A stretch of DNA of 37,056 nucleotides, taken from the NCBI GenBank assembly GCA_029060065.1, contig JAIDUT010000096.1, positions 1-37,056 on the forward strand, read 5' to 3'. The notes under the pieces are model-generated. The model made no database searches and was not told the DNA's origin. It saw nothing but the letters and a program-made list of their open reading frames with translations. Within the stretch, counting starts at the first letter, position 1. Each line of letters begins with the position of its first letter. The translations under genes and the position numbers were made by a program. The DNA comes from Clostridia bacterium (lineage in GTDB: Bacteria; Bacillota; Clostridia; Christensenellales; UBA3700). Below are positions 36,981-37,056 of the stretch, piece by piece.

Positions 36981-37056
36981 GGTTTTCTCCTTATGTAAAA
37001 TATAAAACTTTGTCAGTCGTATATTAAGAATATTTACTTAAATACCATAGTTATAT

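Overview
The 37 kb window looks like the chromosome of a low-GC, Firmicutes/Clostridia-like bacterium. This placement is inferred from gene content: a spoVT - spoVB/yabM-like - yabN/mazG block. The left edge holds the 5' part of a minus-strand tRNA-Ser(GGA). It is followed by a Wzz-like/O-antigen-ligase-like pair, a lipoprotein, a SIS-domain protein, a DUF815-type ATPase, an SH3/NlpC-P60 lipoprotein, an atypical response regulator, two flavoproteins, a BspA-type LRR protein, SpoVT, a MurJ/SpoVB-like flippase, a tetrapyrrole-methylase/MazG fusion, Dus, TrmL, a DUF4380-like protein, an S1C protease, RadC and LysA. The right third (about 23.6-37 kb) looks accessory. It has a membrane-anchored XRE regulator, a small secreted protein, a 1572-aa secreted protein with an InlB-type repeat and a collagen/PGRS-like Gly-rich tail behind a nested dyad operator, two tandem ATPase-permease fusions whose ATPase halves are almost identical at DNA level while the permeases have diverged, and a metallo-beta-lactamase-fold gene split by two in-frame stops. 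Main points for follow-up: (i) an orphan response regulator with the phospho-acceptor Asp replaced by Glu and an apparently leaderless promoter; (ii) the ABC ATPase duplication or gene conversion; (iii) the operator plus giant secreted protein locus; (iv) the split MBL gene; (v) an unannotated structured intergenic RNA candidate at about 8.5-8.64 kb; (vi) a hidden frameshifted small ORF upstream of lysA. All calls were made by eye from sequence; no searches were run.
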